DNA of 32,789 bases from Amaricoccus sp. (GTDB taxonomy: Bacteria; Pseudomonadota; Alphaproteobacteria; Rhodobacterales; Rhodobacteraceae), in the NCBI RefSeq assembly GCF_017993425.1, contig NZ_JAGOMQ010000041.1:1-32789 (forward strand), written 5' to 3'. This document shows positions 26,594-32,789 of this stretch, piece by piece. The first letter of the stretch is position 1; each line of letters starts with the position of its first letter. Under the pieces are notes generated by a model. The model did no database searches. It was not told the origin of the DNA and saw only the letters and a program-made list of their open reading frames with translations. The position numbers and the translations under genes were made by a program.

Positions 26594-27091
26594 TCAGGCC
26601 ACCGTCCAGGGCTCGTCGAAGAAGTGCTCCTCGAGGTTGTTCCCCGTCCCGATCCGGTCGACGATCAGGAAGTCCGCCGGCCGGTCGAGCGGGGTCAGCA
26701 CCCCGTGCCAGACGTTGCGGAGGTAGTTCACCCCCTGCCCGGGCGCGGTCAGGAAGGCGCGCGGCCGCCCCGGACGGCCGCCCTCGTCGGGGGCGACGAC
26801 CACCACGAAGGGATCCGGCCCCAGCGGCACGAAGGCCTGGCTGCCGAGCGGGTGGCGCTCCACCATGTCGAGGGTCAGCGGCAGCACGTAGGGCTGCGAG
26901 CGGCCGATCGAGACGCCGACCCGGCCGTCGCCGGTGACCTCGGTCCGGGCGAGGTCGTGGTGGCGGCGCGCCATGCCGCGGTTGAAGTCGAAGCTGCCGG
27001 GACCGGCGGCGTCGATCACGTCGCCGAACGGCGCGAAGGCCTCCGCCGTCAGCGTCTCCAGCCGCAGGGTGCGGTCGATCACCTCGCTCAC
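26594..27091 (-). CDS. allA: Ureidoglycolate lyase
   Basis: Splits (S)-ureidoglycolate into glyoxylate and urea, the last step of purine-ring breakdown. The 165-residue length is that of AllA. Visible family motifs are FAPFGDVID near the N-terminus, FNRGMARRHHDLA, the strongly conserved PGQGVNYLRNVWHG (about 116-129), and FLIVDRIGTGNNLEEHFF near the end. Translation begins at GTG 27091, overlapping the allE stop (GTGA), so it is coupled to the genes before it. It is the last gene of the minus-strand operon and its product, glyoxylate, is the substrate of the bhc pathway encoded earlier in the window. Confidence 0.95.
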   Translation of the reverse strand: MSEVIDRTLRLETLTAEAFAPFGDVIDAAGPGSFDFNRGMARRHHDLARTEVTGDGRVGVSIGRSQPYVLPLTLDMVERHPLGSQAFVPLGPDPFVVVVAPDEGGRPGRPRAFLTAPGQGVNYLRNVWHGVLTPLDRPADFLIVDRIGTGNNLEEHFFDEPWTVA

Positions 27092-27960
27092 CGCCCGAAC
27101 CCCCCGACGCCGCGCAGCCGGGCGTGGCGGTTGACGTCCTTGTAGAGCAGGTAGCGGAAGCGCCCCGGCCCGCCGGCGTAGCAGGCCTGCGGGCAGAAGG
27201 CGCGCAGCCACATGAAGTCGCCGGCCTCGACCTCGACCCAGTCGCGGTTGAGCCGGTAGACCGCCTTGCCCTCGAGCACGTAGAGCCCGTGCTCCATCAC
27301 GTGCGTCTCCTCGAAGGGGATCACGCCGCCGGGCTCGAAGGTGACGACGGTCACGTGCATGTCGTGGCGGAGGTCGGCCGGGTCGACGAAGCGCGTCGTG
27401 GCCCAGCGGCCCTCGGTGCCCGGCATCGCCGCCGGCGCGATCGTCGTCTCGTCGGTGACCAGCGGGTCGGGGGCGGGCAGGCCCTCGACCGCCTCGTAGG
27501 CCTTGCGGATCCAGTGGAAGCGCGCCGGCGCCTCGCCGGGGTTCCGGAGCGTCCACGGCCGGCCGGGCGGGATGTAGGCGAAGCCCCCGGGCGCCATCCG
27601 GTGCGCCGCGCCGTCGAGCGTCAGCTCCACCTCGCCCTCGACGACGAAGAGCGCGCCCTCGGCCTCCGGGTCGGGCTCCGGCCGGTCGCTGCCGCCGCCG
27701 GGGCCCACCTCCATCACGTATTGCGAGAAGGTCTCGGCGAAGCCCGAGAGCGGACGCGCGATGATCCAGGCGCGGGTGGCGTCCCAGAACGGCAGGGGGC
27801 TCGTCACGATGTCGGAGAAGACGCCCTTGGGGATCACCGCGTAGGCCTCGGTGAACACCGCCCGCCCGGTGTGGAGCGTGGCCTGGTCGGGCAGGCCTCC
27901 GTGCGGAGCGTAATACGGAGCCGGAGCGGCCTGCGGCCGGCGATCTTGCGTGTTCATCAT
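27088..27960 (-). CDS. allE: (S)-Ureidoglycine aminohydrolase
   Basis: Converts (S)-ureidoglycine to (S)-ureidoglycolate plus ammonia. The 290-residue protein is a double cupin (bicupin): the first cupin around residues 75-150 (GALFVVEGEVELTLDG...YIPPGRPWTLRN) and the second around 200-275, with the manganese-site cluster EETHVMEHGLYVLEGKAVY (Glu, two His) and a Gln in WLRAFCPQACYAGG. Two consecutive ATG codons (27960, 27957) follow GGAGGAGGC; either could be used. The start overlaps the deaminase stop and the end overlaps allA. AllC (allantoate amidohydrolase), which would supply its substrate, is not in the window. Confidence 0.9.
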   Translation of the reverse strand: MMNTQDRRPQAAPAPYYAPHGGLPDQATLHTGRAVFTEAYAVIPKGVFSDIVTSPLPFWDATRAWIIARPLSGFAETFSQYVMEVGPGGGSDRPEPDPEAEGALFVVEGEVELTLDGAAHRMAPGGFAYIPPGRPWTLRNPGEAPARFHWIRKAYEAVEGLPAPDPLVTDETTIAPAAMPGTEGRWATTRFVDPADLRHDMHVTVVTFEPGGVIPFEETHVMEHGLYVLEGKAVYRLNRDWVEVEAGDFMWLRAFCPQACYAGGPGRFRYLLYKDVNRHARLRGVGGFGR

Positions 27961-29294
27961 GCCTCCTCCAGGAACCGCCGCGCCGCCGCGCCGTGCTCGG
28001 CGCGCAGGCGGGCGAGGTCGACGCCGACCGGCTGGCCGTCCTCGACGGTCCAGCGTCCGGCGATCATCACGCGGTCGGCCCGGTGGGCCCCGCACAGGAC
28101 CAGCGCGGCGAGCGGGTCGCCCGCGCCGGAGAACCGCAGCTCGTCGAGATCGAAGAGCGCGAGGTCGGCCTGCCTGCCCACGGCGATCTCGCCGATGTCG
28201 GTGCGCCCGAGGCAGGCGGCGGAGCCGCTGGTCGCCCAGCGGAACACGTCATGGTGGCTGACGGTCGCGTCGTAGGTGAGCCGGCTGAGCATCAGCGCGT
28301 GGCGCACCCCCTCCATCAGGTTCGAGCTGTCGTTGGAGGCGGAGCCGTCCACGCCGAGCCCGACCTTGACGCCCGCCGCCTCCAGCTCGCGGGTGCGGCA
28401 CTGGCCGGAGGCGAGCACCATGTTCGAGGTCGGGCAGTGCGAGACGCCGATCCCGGCCGCGCCGAGCCGCGCCACCTCGCCGTCGTCGAAGTGGATGCCG
28501 TGGGCGAGCCAGGTCCGCGGACCCATCCAGCCGACCGACTCGAGGTAGTCGAGCGGGCGCAGGCCGAAGGTCTGGAGGCAGAAATCCTCCTCGTCGCGGG
28601 TCTCGGCGAGGTGGGTGTGCAGGCCGCAGCCGCAGCGGTTGGCGATCTCGGCCGTGCCGGCCATCAGCTCGCGCGTCACCGAGAAGGGCGAGCAGGGGGC
28701 GAGGGCGACCTGGAGCATCGCGCCCTCGGAGGGGTCGTGGTACTTCGCCACCACCCGCTCGCAGTCGGCGAGGATGGCGTCGGCGTCCTGCACCACGCTG
28801 TCCGGCGGCAGGCCGCCGTCCTTGACGCTGAGGTTCATCGAGCCGCGGTTGAGCGTCATGCGCACCCCGAGCGCCAGCGCCTCCTCGGCCTGGATGTCGA
28901 GCGCGTCCTCGAGGCCCGTGGGGAAGACGTACTGGTGGTCGGAGGAGCAGGTGACCCCGGAGAGCATCAGCTCGGTCAGCGCGCAGCGGGTGGCGAGGCG
29001 CAGCGCGTCGGGCGTCAGGCGCGCCCAGACCGGGTAGAGCGACTGGAGCCAGGGGAACAGCTCCTTGTTGATCGCGTCCGGGTGGGCGCGGGTCAACGTC
29101 TGGTAGAAGTGGTGGTGGGTGTTGACGAGCCCCGGCAGCACCACGTGGCGGCTGGCGTCGAAGACCTGCGCCGGGGTCGCCGGCTGCTTGCCGGCCGCCA
29201 CCAGCTCGACGATGCGGCCGCCCTCGACGACCACGCCGCCCTCCGCCCCGGGCGCGAGGATGGCGAGCGGGTCGCGGATCCAGAGCCGGGTCAT
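27957..29294 (-). CDS. 8-Oxoguanine deaminase / guanine-type amidohydrolase
   Basis: A 445-residue zinc amidohydrolase of the ATZ/TRZ branch. Metal ligands are HxH at 60/62 (VNTHHHFYQTLTRA), a His in LHTHLAETRDEE, a His in LAHGIHFDD and the Asp in LGVDGSASNDSSNL. The combination ELFPWLQSLYPVW, SSDHQYVFP and CPTSNMVLASG matches enzymes annotated as 8-oxoguanine deaminase, which turn 8-oxoguanine into urate; guanine or isocytosine may also be accepted. Urate production fits its place between puuE-uraD and allE, with ATGA-type overlaps on both sides. Confidence 0.88.
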   Translation of the reverse strand: MTRLWIRDPLAILAPGAEGGVVVEGGRIVELVAAGKQPATPAQVFDASRHVVLPGLVNTHHHFYQTLTRAHPDAINKELFPWLQSLYPVWARLTPDALRLATRCALTELMLSGVTCSSDHQYVFPTGLEDALDIQAEEALALGVRMTLNRGSMNLSVKDGGLPPDSVVQDADAILADCERVVAKYHDPSEGAMLQVALAPCSPFSVTRELMAGTAEIANRCGCGLHTHLAETRDEEDFCLQTFGLRPLDYLESVGWMGPRTWLAHGIHFDDGEVARLGAAGIGVSHCPTSNMVLASGQCRTRELEAAGVKVGLGVDGSASNDSSNLMEGVRHALMLSRLTYDATVSHHDVFRWATSGSAACLGRTDIGEIAVGRQADLALFDLDELRFSGAGDPLAALVLCGAHRADRVMIAGRWTVEDGQPVGVDLARLRAEHGAAARRFLEEA

Positions 29295-30712
29295 GCGGGC
29301 AGCATGTCGCGCAGGCGCAGGAGCGCGATCCGCTCCACCTGCCGGCAGGCGGTGGCGAACTCCTCGTCGCGGCTGTTGTCGATCCGCCGCTGGAAGGCGG
29401 CGAGGATGTCGTCCTTGGTCAGGCCGCGCACGGCGATGATGAAGGGGAAGCCGAACTTCGCGACATAGGCGTCATTCAGGCGGGTGAAGGTGGCGCGCTC
29501 GTCGTCGGTCAGCGCGTCGAGGCCGGCGCCCGCCTGCTCGGCGGTCGACTCGGGCGTCAGGCGCTTGGCGGCGGCGAGCTTGCCGGCGAGGTCGGGGTGG
29601 GCGGTCAGCACGCCGAGCCGCTCGCTCTCCGAGGCGGAGCGGAAGACCCGCGCCAGCGCGTTGTGGACGCCGCCGGCGGTGTCGTGCGCGGGCCCGAGCT
29701 CGCTCTCCCAGGCGCGCTCGGCGATCCAGGGAGAATGCTCGAACACGCCGCCGAACTTCGCGACGAAGGCATCCTTCGCCATCGTCGAGGGCCGTTCGGC
29801 CGCCGCCGGCGCCGGGTGCCGCTCCGCCCAGTGCTGAGCGATGGCGAGGCGGGTGGGGAACCAGACCCTGTCATGGCCGCGGGCGTAGTCGAGGAAGCGG
29901 GCCAGCGCCGCGGCGCGGCCGGGGCGGCCGATCAGGCGGCAGTGGAGGCCGATCGACATCATCTTCGGCGAGCCCGCCTCGCCCTCGGCGTAGAGGGTGT
30001 CGAAGGCGTCCTTGAGGTACTGGTAGAACTCCTCGCCGTGGGTGAAGCCCGCGGCGATCGCGAAGCGCATGTCGTTCGCGTCGAGGGTGTAGGGGATGAT
30101 GAGCTGCTGCCGGCCGGCGTGCTCGCGCCAGTAGGGCAGGTCGTCGTCGTAGGTGTCGGAGACGTAGTCGAAGGCTCCCGTCTCGGTGACGAGGTCGACG
30201 GTGTTGACCGAGCAGCGGCCGGTGTACCAGCCGCGCGGCGGCTCGCCGGTGACCTCGGTGTGGAGGCGGATCGCCTCGGCGATCTGGGCGGCCTCCTCCT
30301 CGCGGGGCATGTCGCGGTGCTCGACCCATTTCAGGCCGTGCGACGCGATCTCCCAGCCCGCCTCCTGCATCGCCGTGACCTGCGCCGGCGAGCGGGCGAG
30401 CGCGGTGGCGACGCCGTAGATGGTGACCGGGATGTCGCGCGAGGTGAACATCTCGTGCAGCCGCCAGAACCCGGCGCGGGCGCCGTATTCGTAGATCGAC
30501 TCCATGTTCCAGTGCCGCATCCCCGGCCAGGGCTGGGCGCCCGTGATCTCGGAGAGGAACGCCTCGGAGGCCGCGTCGCCGTGCAGCACGCAGTTCTCGC
30601 CGCCCTCCTCGTAGTTCAGCACGAACTGCACGGCGACGCGCGCGCCCCCCGGCCAGTCCGCCGCCGGGGGCTTGCCGCCATAGCCTTGCATGTTCCTCGG
30701 GTAGCGTCGCAC
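29291..30712 (-). CDS. puuE: Fused allantoinase (PuuE type) and OHCU decarboxylase (UraD)
   Basis: A 473-residue bifunctional protein. Residues about 1-305 are the metal-independent PuuE allantoinase of the polysaccharide-deacetylase fold (RYPRNMQGYG, VQFVLNYEEGGEN, GWEIASHGLKW, GWYTGRCSVNT, DDLPYW), opening allantoin to allantoate. Residues about 310-473 are UraD, which decarboxylates OHCU to (S)-allantoin (HPDLAGKLA, STAEQAGAGLDALT, AYVAKFGFPFIIAVRG). It thus carries out two consecutive steps. GTG 30712 is chosen since PuuE proteins begin with such an RYPR stretch; an ATG at 30790 would add 26 residues across the operator region. Its stop overlaps the ATG of the deaminase. Confidence 0.94.
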   Translation of the reverse strand: MRRYPRNMQGYGGKPPAADWPGGARVAVQFVLNYEEGGENCVLHGDAASEAFLSEITGAQPWPGMRHWNMESIYEYGARAGFWRLHEMFTSRDIPVTIYGVATALARSPAQVTAMQEAGWEIASHGLKWVEHRDMPREEEAAQIAEAIRLHTEVTGEPPRGWYTGRCSVNTVDLVTETGAFDYVSDTYDDDLPYWREHAGRQQLIIPYTLDANDMRFAIAAGFTHGEEFYQYLKDAFDTLYAEGEAGSPKMMSIGLHCRLIGRPGRAAALARFLDYARGHDRVWFPTRLAIAQHWAERHPAPAAAERPSTMAKDAFVAKFGGVFEHSPWIAERAWESELGPAHDTAGGVHNALARVFRSASESERLGVLTAHPDLAGKLAAAKRLTPESTAEQAGAGLDALTDDERATFTRLNDAYVAKFGFPFIIAVRGLTKDDILAAFQRRIDNSRDEEFATACRQVERIALLRLRDMLPA

Positions 30713-30769
30713 CGGCGGCCTCCGTCCATCTCTTTTGCGCAAGCCTAGTGCAAGCGAGCCCGGGAGGCT

Positions 30770-30786
30770 TTCAAATTCTCCTTGAA
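30770..30786. promoter_or_regulatory. TTCAA-N7-TTGAA operator candidate, site 1
   Basis: This 17-bp dyad sits in the 232-bp gap between puuE-uraD and uraH, inside a longer shared block (GGCTTTCAAA ... TTGAAGCA, 30766-30789). An imperfect extra half-site (CTTGAGGC) follows at 30791-30798. It is a likely binding site for the regulator of purine catabolism, which is not encoded in the window. Confidence 0.6.
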
Positions 30787-30849
30787 GCATCTTGAGGCTT
30801 CCCAGTGTGCCCGGAGGCGCGGGATTCGCCCCGGGCGGGCCGTGCGGCT

Positions 30850-30866
30850 TTCAAAACCGGATTGAA
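30850..30866. promoter_or_regulatory. TTCAA-N7-TTGAA operator candidate, site 2
   Basis: Second copy of the dyad, within GGCTTTCAAA ... TTGAAGCA (30846-30869). It is exactly 80 bp from site 1 and in the same orientation, while the N7 centres differ, so the arms and spacing appear to be the conserved parts. Confidence 0.6.
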
Positions 30867-30944
30867 GCAGCTTTCCGGCGGGACGGGCTGGCGCGCGCGG
30901 CCGGAGGCGGCGACAAGGGGGCGCTCGACAGGGGAGAGAAGCGC

Positions 30945-31304
30945 ATGGCCGAAGGCTACGTCACCACCCACGTTCTCGACGCCGCGCGCGGCTGCCCGGC
31001 GGAGGGGCTCGCGATCGAGGTGTTCCGGCTCGACGGCGACAGCCGGCGGCTGGTGCGCCGGCTCGTCACCAACGACGACGGCCGGACCGACGCGCCGCCG
31101 ATCCCCAAGGGCGAGCTGGAGCCCGGGGTCTACGAGTTCGTCTTCCATGCCGGCGCCTATCTCGACGGCGCGCTGGGGCCGTCGGACGGCCCGCGCTTCC
31201 TCGACGTGGTGCCGATCCGCTTCGGCGTCGCCGACGCGACGGCGCATTACCACGTGCCGCTGCTGCTCTCGCCGTTCAGCTACTCGACCTATCGCGGCAG
31301 CTGA
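30945..31304 (+). CDS. uraH: 5-Hydroxyisourate hydrolase
   Basis: Transthyretin-like enzyme that opens 5-hydroxyisourate, the urate oxidase product, to OHCU, which UraD then decarboxylates. The 119-residue protein has the catalytic His9 in TTHVLD, Arg in the FRL/RLVTNDDGRTD region, a His in YHVPLLLSPFSYSTYRGS, and ends in the diagnostic YRGS tetrapeptide. GGGGAGAGAA precedes the ATG. It is divergent from puuE-uraD and shares with it the paired operator-like dyads. Urate oxidase itself is not in the window. Confidence 0.97.
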   Translation: MAEGYVTTHVLDAARGCPAEGLAIEVFRLDGDSRRLVRRLVTNDDGRTDAPPIPKGELEPGVYEFVFHAGAYLDGALGPSDGPRFLDVVPIRFGVADATAHYHVPLLLSPFSYSTYRGS

Positions 31305-31310
31305 GCGCGC

Positions 31311-32231
31311 GTGGCCGCGGCGCTCGCCTGGGTCGGGGCGAACGCCCGGCCGCTGCTCGCGCTCGCCGCGGCGCTCTGCTTCGTCGCGCCCGGCCTCTCG
31401 GCGGCGCTGCGGCCGTTCCTGCCGCTCAACGTCGTGCTGGTGCTCGGCCTCGCCATGGCGCGGATCGAGCTCGCCGCCACGGCGCGCGCCGCGCTGCGGC
31501 CGCGCGCCGCGTTCGGCCTCCTCGGCGTCACGCTGGCGCTGATGCCCGCCTCGGCGCTCGCCTATGCCGCCCTCGCCGGCGCGCTCGGGCTCGGGCCCGA
31601 CCTCACCGAGGCGCTGATCTACCTCGCCGCGGCGCCGCCGATCGCCTCGGCCGGCGGGCTCTGCTTCATCCTCGGGCTCGACGCGCGCCGCGCGATCGAG
31701 GTGACGATCGCCGCCACCCTGCTGACGCCCCTCCTCGGCCCGCTGACCGTCGAGGCGCTGCTGCCGGGCGGCACGCCGCTGTCGCCGGCGACGCTGGGGC
31801 GCCACCTCGCGCTGATGATCGCCGGCGGCGTGGCGCTCGCGGCGGCGATCCGCGGGCTCGCCGGGCCGGAGGCGGCGGCCCGCAATCCCCGCGTGCTCGA
31901 CGGGCTCGCGACGCTGGCGCTGATCGCCATGGTCCTGCCGCTCTTCGCCGGGGTTCCGGACCTCGTCCGCGCCGAGCCGCGGCTCGCCGCCGGGCTGCTC
32001 GCCGTCGCGGTTTCCGTCAACCTCGGCGTCAACCTCGCCGTCCGCGCCGGGCTGGCCGGGCGCATGACGCCGGAGCGGGCGGGGGCCTACGGCTTGCTCT
32101 TCGGCAACAGGACCATCGCGATCTACGCCGCGGCGCTGCCGCACGACCCGCGCTTCGCGCTCTTCGTGGCGCTCTACCAGGTGCCGATCTTGCTGACGCC
32201 GATGGTCCTGCCGCGGCGCGCAACAAATTGA
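31311..32231 (+). CDS. Bile acid:sodium symporter (SBF)-family transporter
   Basis: A 306-residue integral membrane protein with about ten hydrophobic segments and features of the SBF/BASS family: YLAAAPPIASAGGLCFILGLD in the core, and the late motif FGNRTIAIYAA. Family members carry organic anions with sodium. It begins with GTG 6 bp after the uraH stop, so the two are almost surely cotranscribed. A purine-pathway anion such as urate, allantoin or allantoate as substrate is inference from that context. No standard purine permease of the NCS1 or NCS2 type is present nearby. Confidence 0.8.
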   Translation: MAAALAWVGANARPLLALAAALCFVAPGLSAALRPFLPLNVVLVLGLAMARIELAATARAALRPRAAFGLLGVTLALMPASALAYAALAGALGLGPDLTEALIYLAAAPPIASAGGLCFILGLDARRAIEVTIAATLLTPLLGPLTVEALLPGGTPLSPATLGRHLALMIAGGVALAAAIRGLAGPEAAARNPRVLDGLATLALIAMVLPLFAGVPDLVRAEPRLAAGLLAVAVSVNLGVNLAVRAGLAGRMTPERAGAYGLLFGNRTIAIYAAALPHDPRFALFVALYQVPILLTPMVLPRRATN

Positions 32232-32255
32232 CTCGTTAACTCAGTTTGCTACAAG
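32228..32255 (+). promoter_or_regulatory. pntA promoter candidate
   Basis: TTGACT (32228-32233) and TACAAG (32250-32255) are 16 bp apart, in a short AT-rich patch with a GTTAAC palindrome that overlaps the stop codon of the SBF transporter. This suggests pntA is transcribed separately, with a leader of about 50 nt. Confidence 0.5.
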
Positions 32256-32314
32256 GCCGGGCGTCCACACGGCCTCCCAGCCGCCGTGCGGCCCAGCGGG
32301 AGGAGCGAACGGCA

Positions 32315-32789
32315 GTGAAAATCGGCGCGCCACGGGAAATCTTCGACGGCGAGAAGCGGGTGGCGATGACCCCGCAATCCGCCCTGGCCCTCAAGAAGCT
32401 CGGCTACGACTGCCTGATCGAGGCGGGGGCCGGCGAGGCCGCGCGCTTCTCCGACGACGCCTACCGCGACGCCGGCGTGACCGTGGTCCCGACCGCGGCC
32501 GATCTCTGGGCGCTCTCGGACGTCGTGGCGAAGATCCGCCCGCCCGAGGCGAGCGAGATCGAGCGGGCGAAGCCGGGCCAGATCGTCATCTCGTTCCTCT
32601 ACCCCGCGCAGAACGGCGAGCTGCTCGAGGCGCTCCGGGTCAAGGACGTGACCGCGCTCGCCATGGACATGGTCCCGCGCATCAGCCGGGCGCAGAAGAT
32701 GGACGCGCTGTCGTCGATGGCCAACATCGCCGGCTATCGCGCGGTGATCGAGGCCGGCAACAACTTCGGCCGCTTCTTCACCGGCCAGA
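32315..32789 (+). CDS. pntA: NAD(P) transhydrogenase subunit alpha, N-terminal part (cut by window edge)
   Basis: The first 158 residues are present; the frame is open at the window end. PntA is the NAD(H)-binding part of the proton-translocating transhydrogenase, which makes NADPH from NADH. The start MKIGAPREIFDGEKRVAMTPQSALALKKLGYD, the block VVAKIRPPEASEIE and AMDMVPRISRAQKMDALSSMANIAGYRAVIEA are characteristic of the alanine dehydrogenase / PntA N-terminal domain. GTG 32315 is preceded by GGGAGGAG. Alanine dehydrogenase is excluded by the PRISRAQ-MDALSSMANIAGY block typical of PntA. Confidence 0.95.
   Translation, partial: MKIGAPREIFDGEKRVAMTPQSALALKKLGYDCLIEAGAGEAARFSDDAYRDAGVTVVPTAADLWALSDVVAKIRPPEASEIERAKPGQIVISFLYPAQNGELLEALRVKDVTALAMDMVPRISRAQKMDALSSMANIAGYRAVIEAGNNFGRFFTGQ

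Overview
The window is about 33 kb of very GC-rich chromosome from an alphaproteobacterium, most probably of the order Rhodobacterales. The basis is a three-gene cytochrome bc1 operon (petABC), a complete beta-hydroxyaspartate-cycle cluster of the Paracoccus type, a secA / parvulin / argJ / mutT gene order, and protein sequences of alphaproteobacterial type throughout. The assignment is inference from gene content; there is no rRNA or tRNA gene in the window.

Layout. 69-2773 (minus): petA-petB-petC, encoding the bc1 complex. 3104-3613 (plus): a cytochrome b561-like membrane protein, converging on rsfS-rlmH (3598-4504, minus; ribosome silencing and 23S rRNA methylation). 4760-5971 (plus): an alpha/beta hydrolase. 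6029-8275 (plus): an intact type I-C-like cas3 with no other cas gene, followed by a short, eroded CRISPR array (8457-8686) whose repeats are oriented against cas3. 8779-13228 (minus): bhcD, bhcC, bhcB and bhcA, with the divergent IclR regulator bhcR at 13434-14258. 14710-18803: a glutathione S-transferase gene, then a plus-strand operon for an MTA/SAH-type deaminase, a purine nucleoside phosphorylase and an MFS transporter. 18955-19194: a small secreted protein. 19195-20456: more than 1.2 kb without genes, holding two repeat families. 20457-26013: secA (minus), then parvulin-argJ-mutT (plus). 26594-30712 (minus): a tightly overlapping purine-ring catabolism operon (puuE-uraD fusion, 8-oxoguanine/guanine-type deaminase, allE, allA). 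30945-32231 (plus): uraH and an SBF-family transporter. 32315 onward: the start of pntA, cut by the window edge.

How the genes fit together. The purine operon ends in ureidoglycolate lyase, which releases glyoxylate and urea. The bhc operon is a known route that assimilates glyoxylate with glycine into oxaloacetate without losing carbon. The deaminase-PNP-MFS operon would feed nucleosides into the same purine pool. The window therefore carries both a glyoxylate-producing and a glyoxylate-consuming module, each with its own candidate operators: an IclR-like dyad beside a good promoter at bhcA, and two TTCAA-N7-TTGAA dyads exactly 80 bp apart between puuE-uraD and uraH.

The least explained material is non-coding. 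There is a tandem pair of about 348-bp hairpin-rich elements with 20-25 bp terminal inverted repeats (19632-20328) and a diverged relative at 14469-14590. There is also an AT-rich, palindrome-bearing element present as two inverted copies (19393-19566 and 26071-26232) that bracket the secA-parvulin-argJ-mutT block, with paired changes that keep its palindromes intact.
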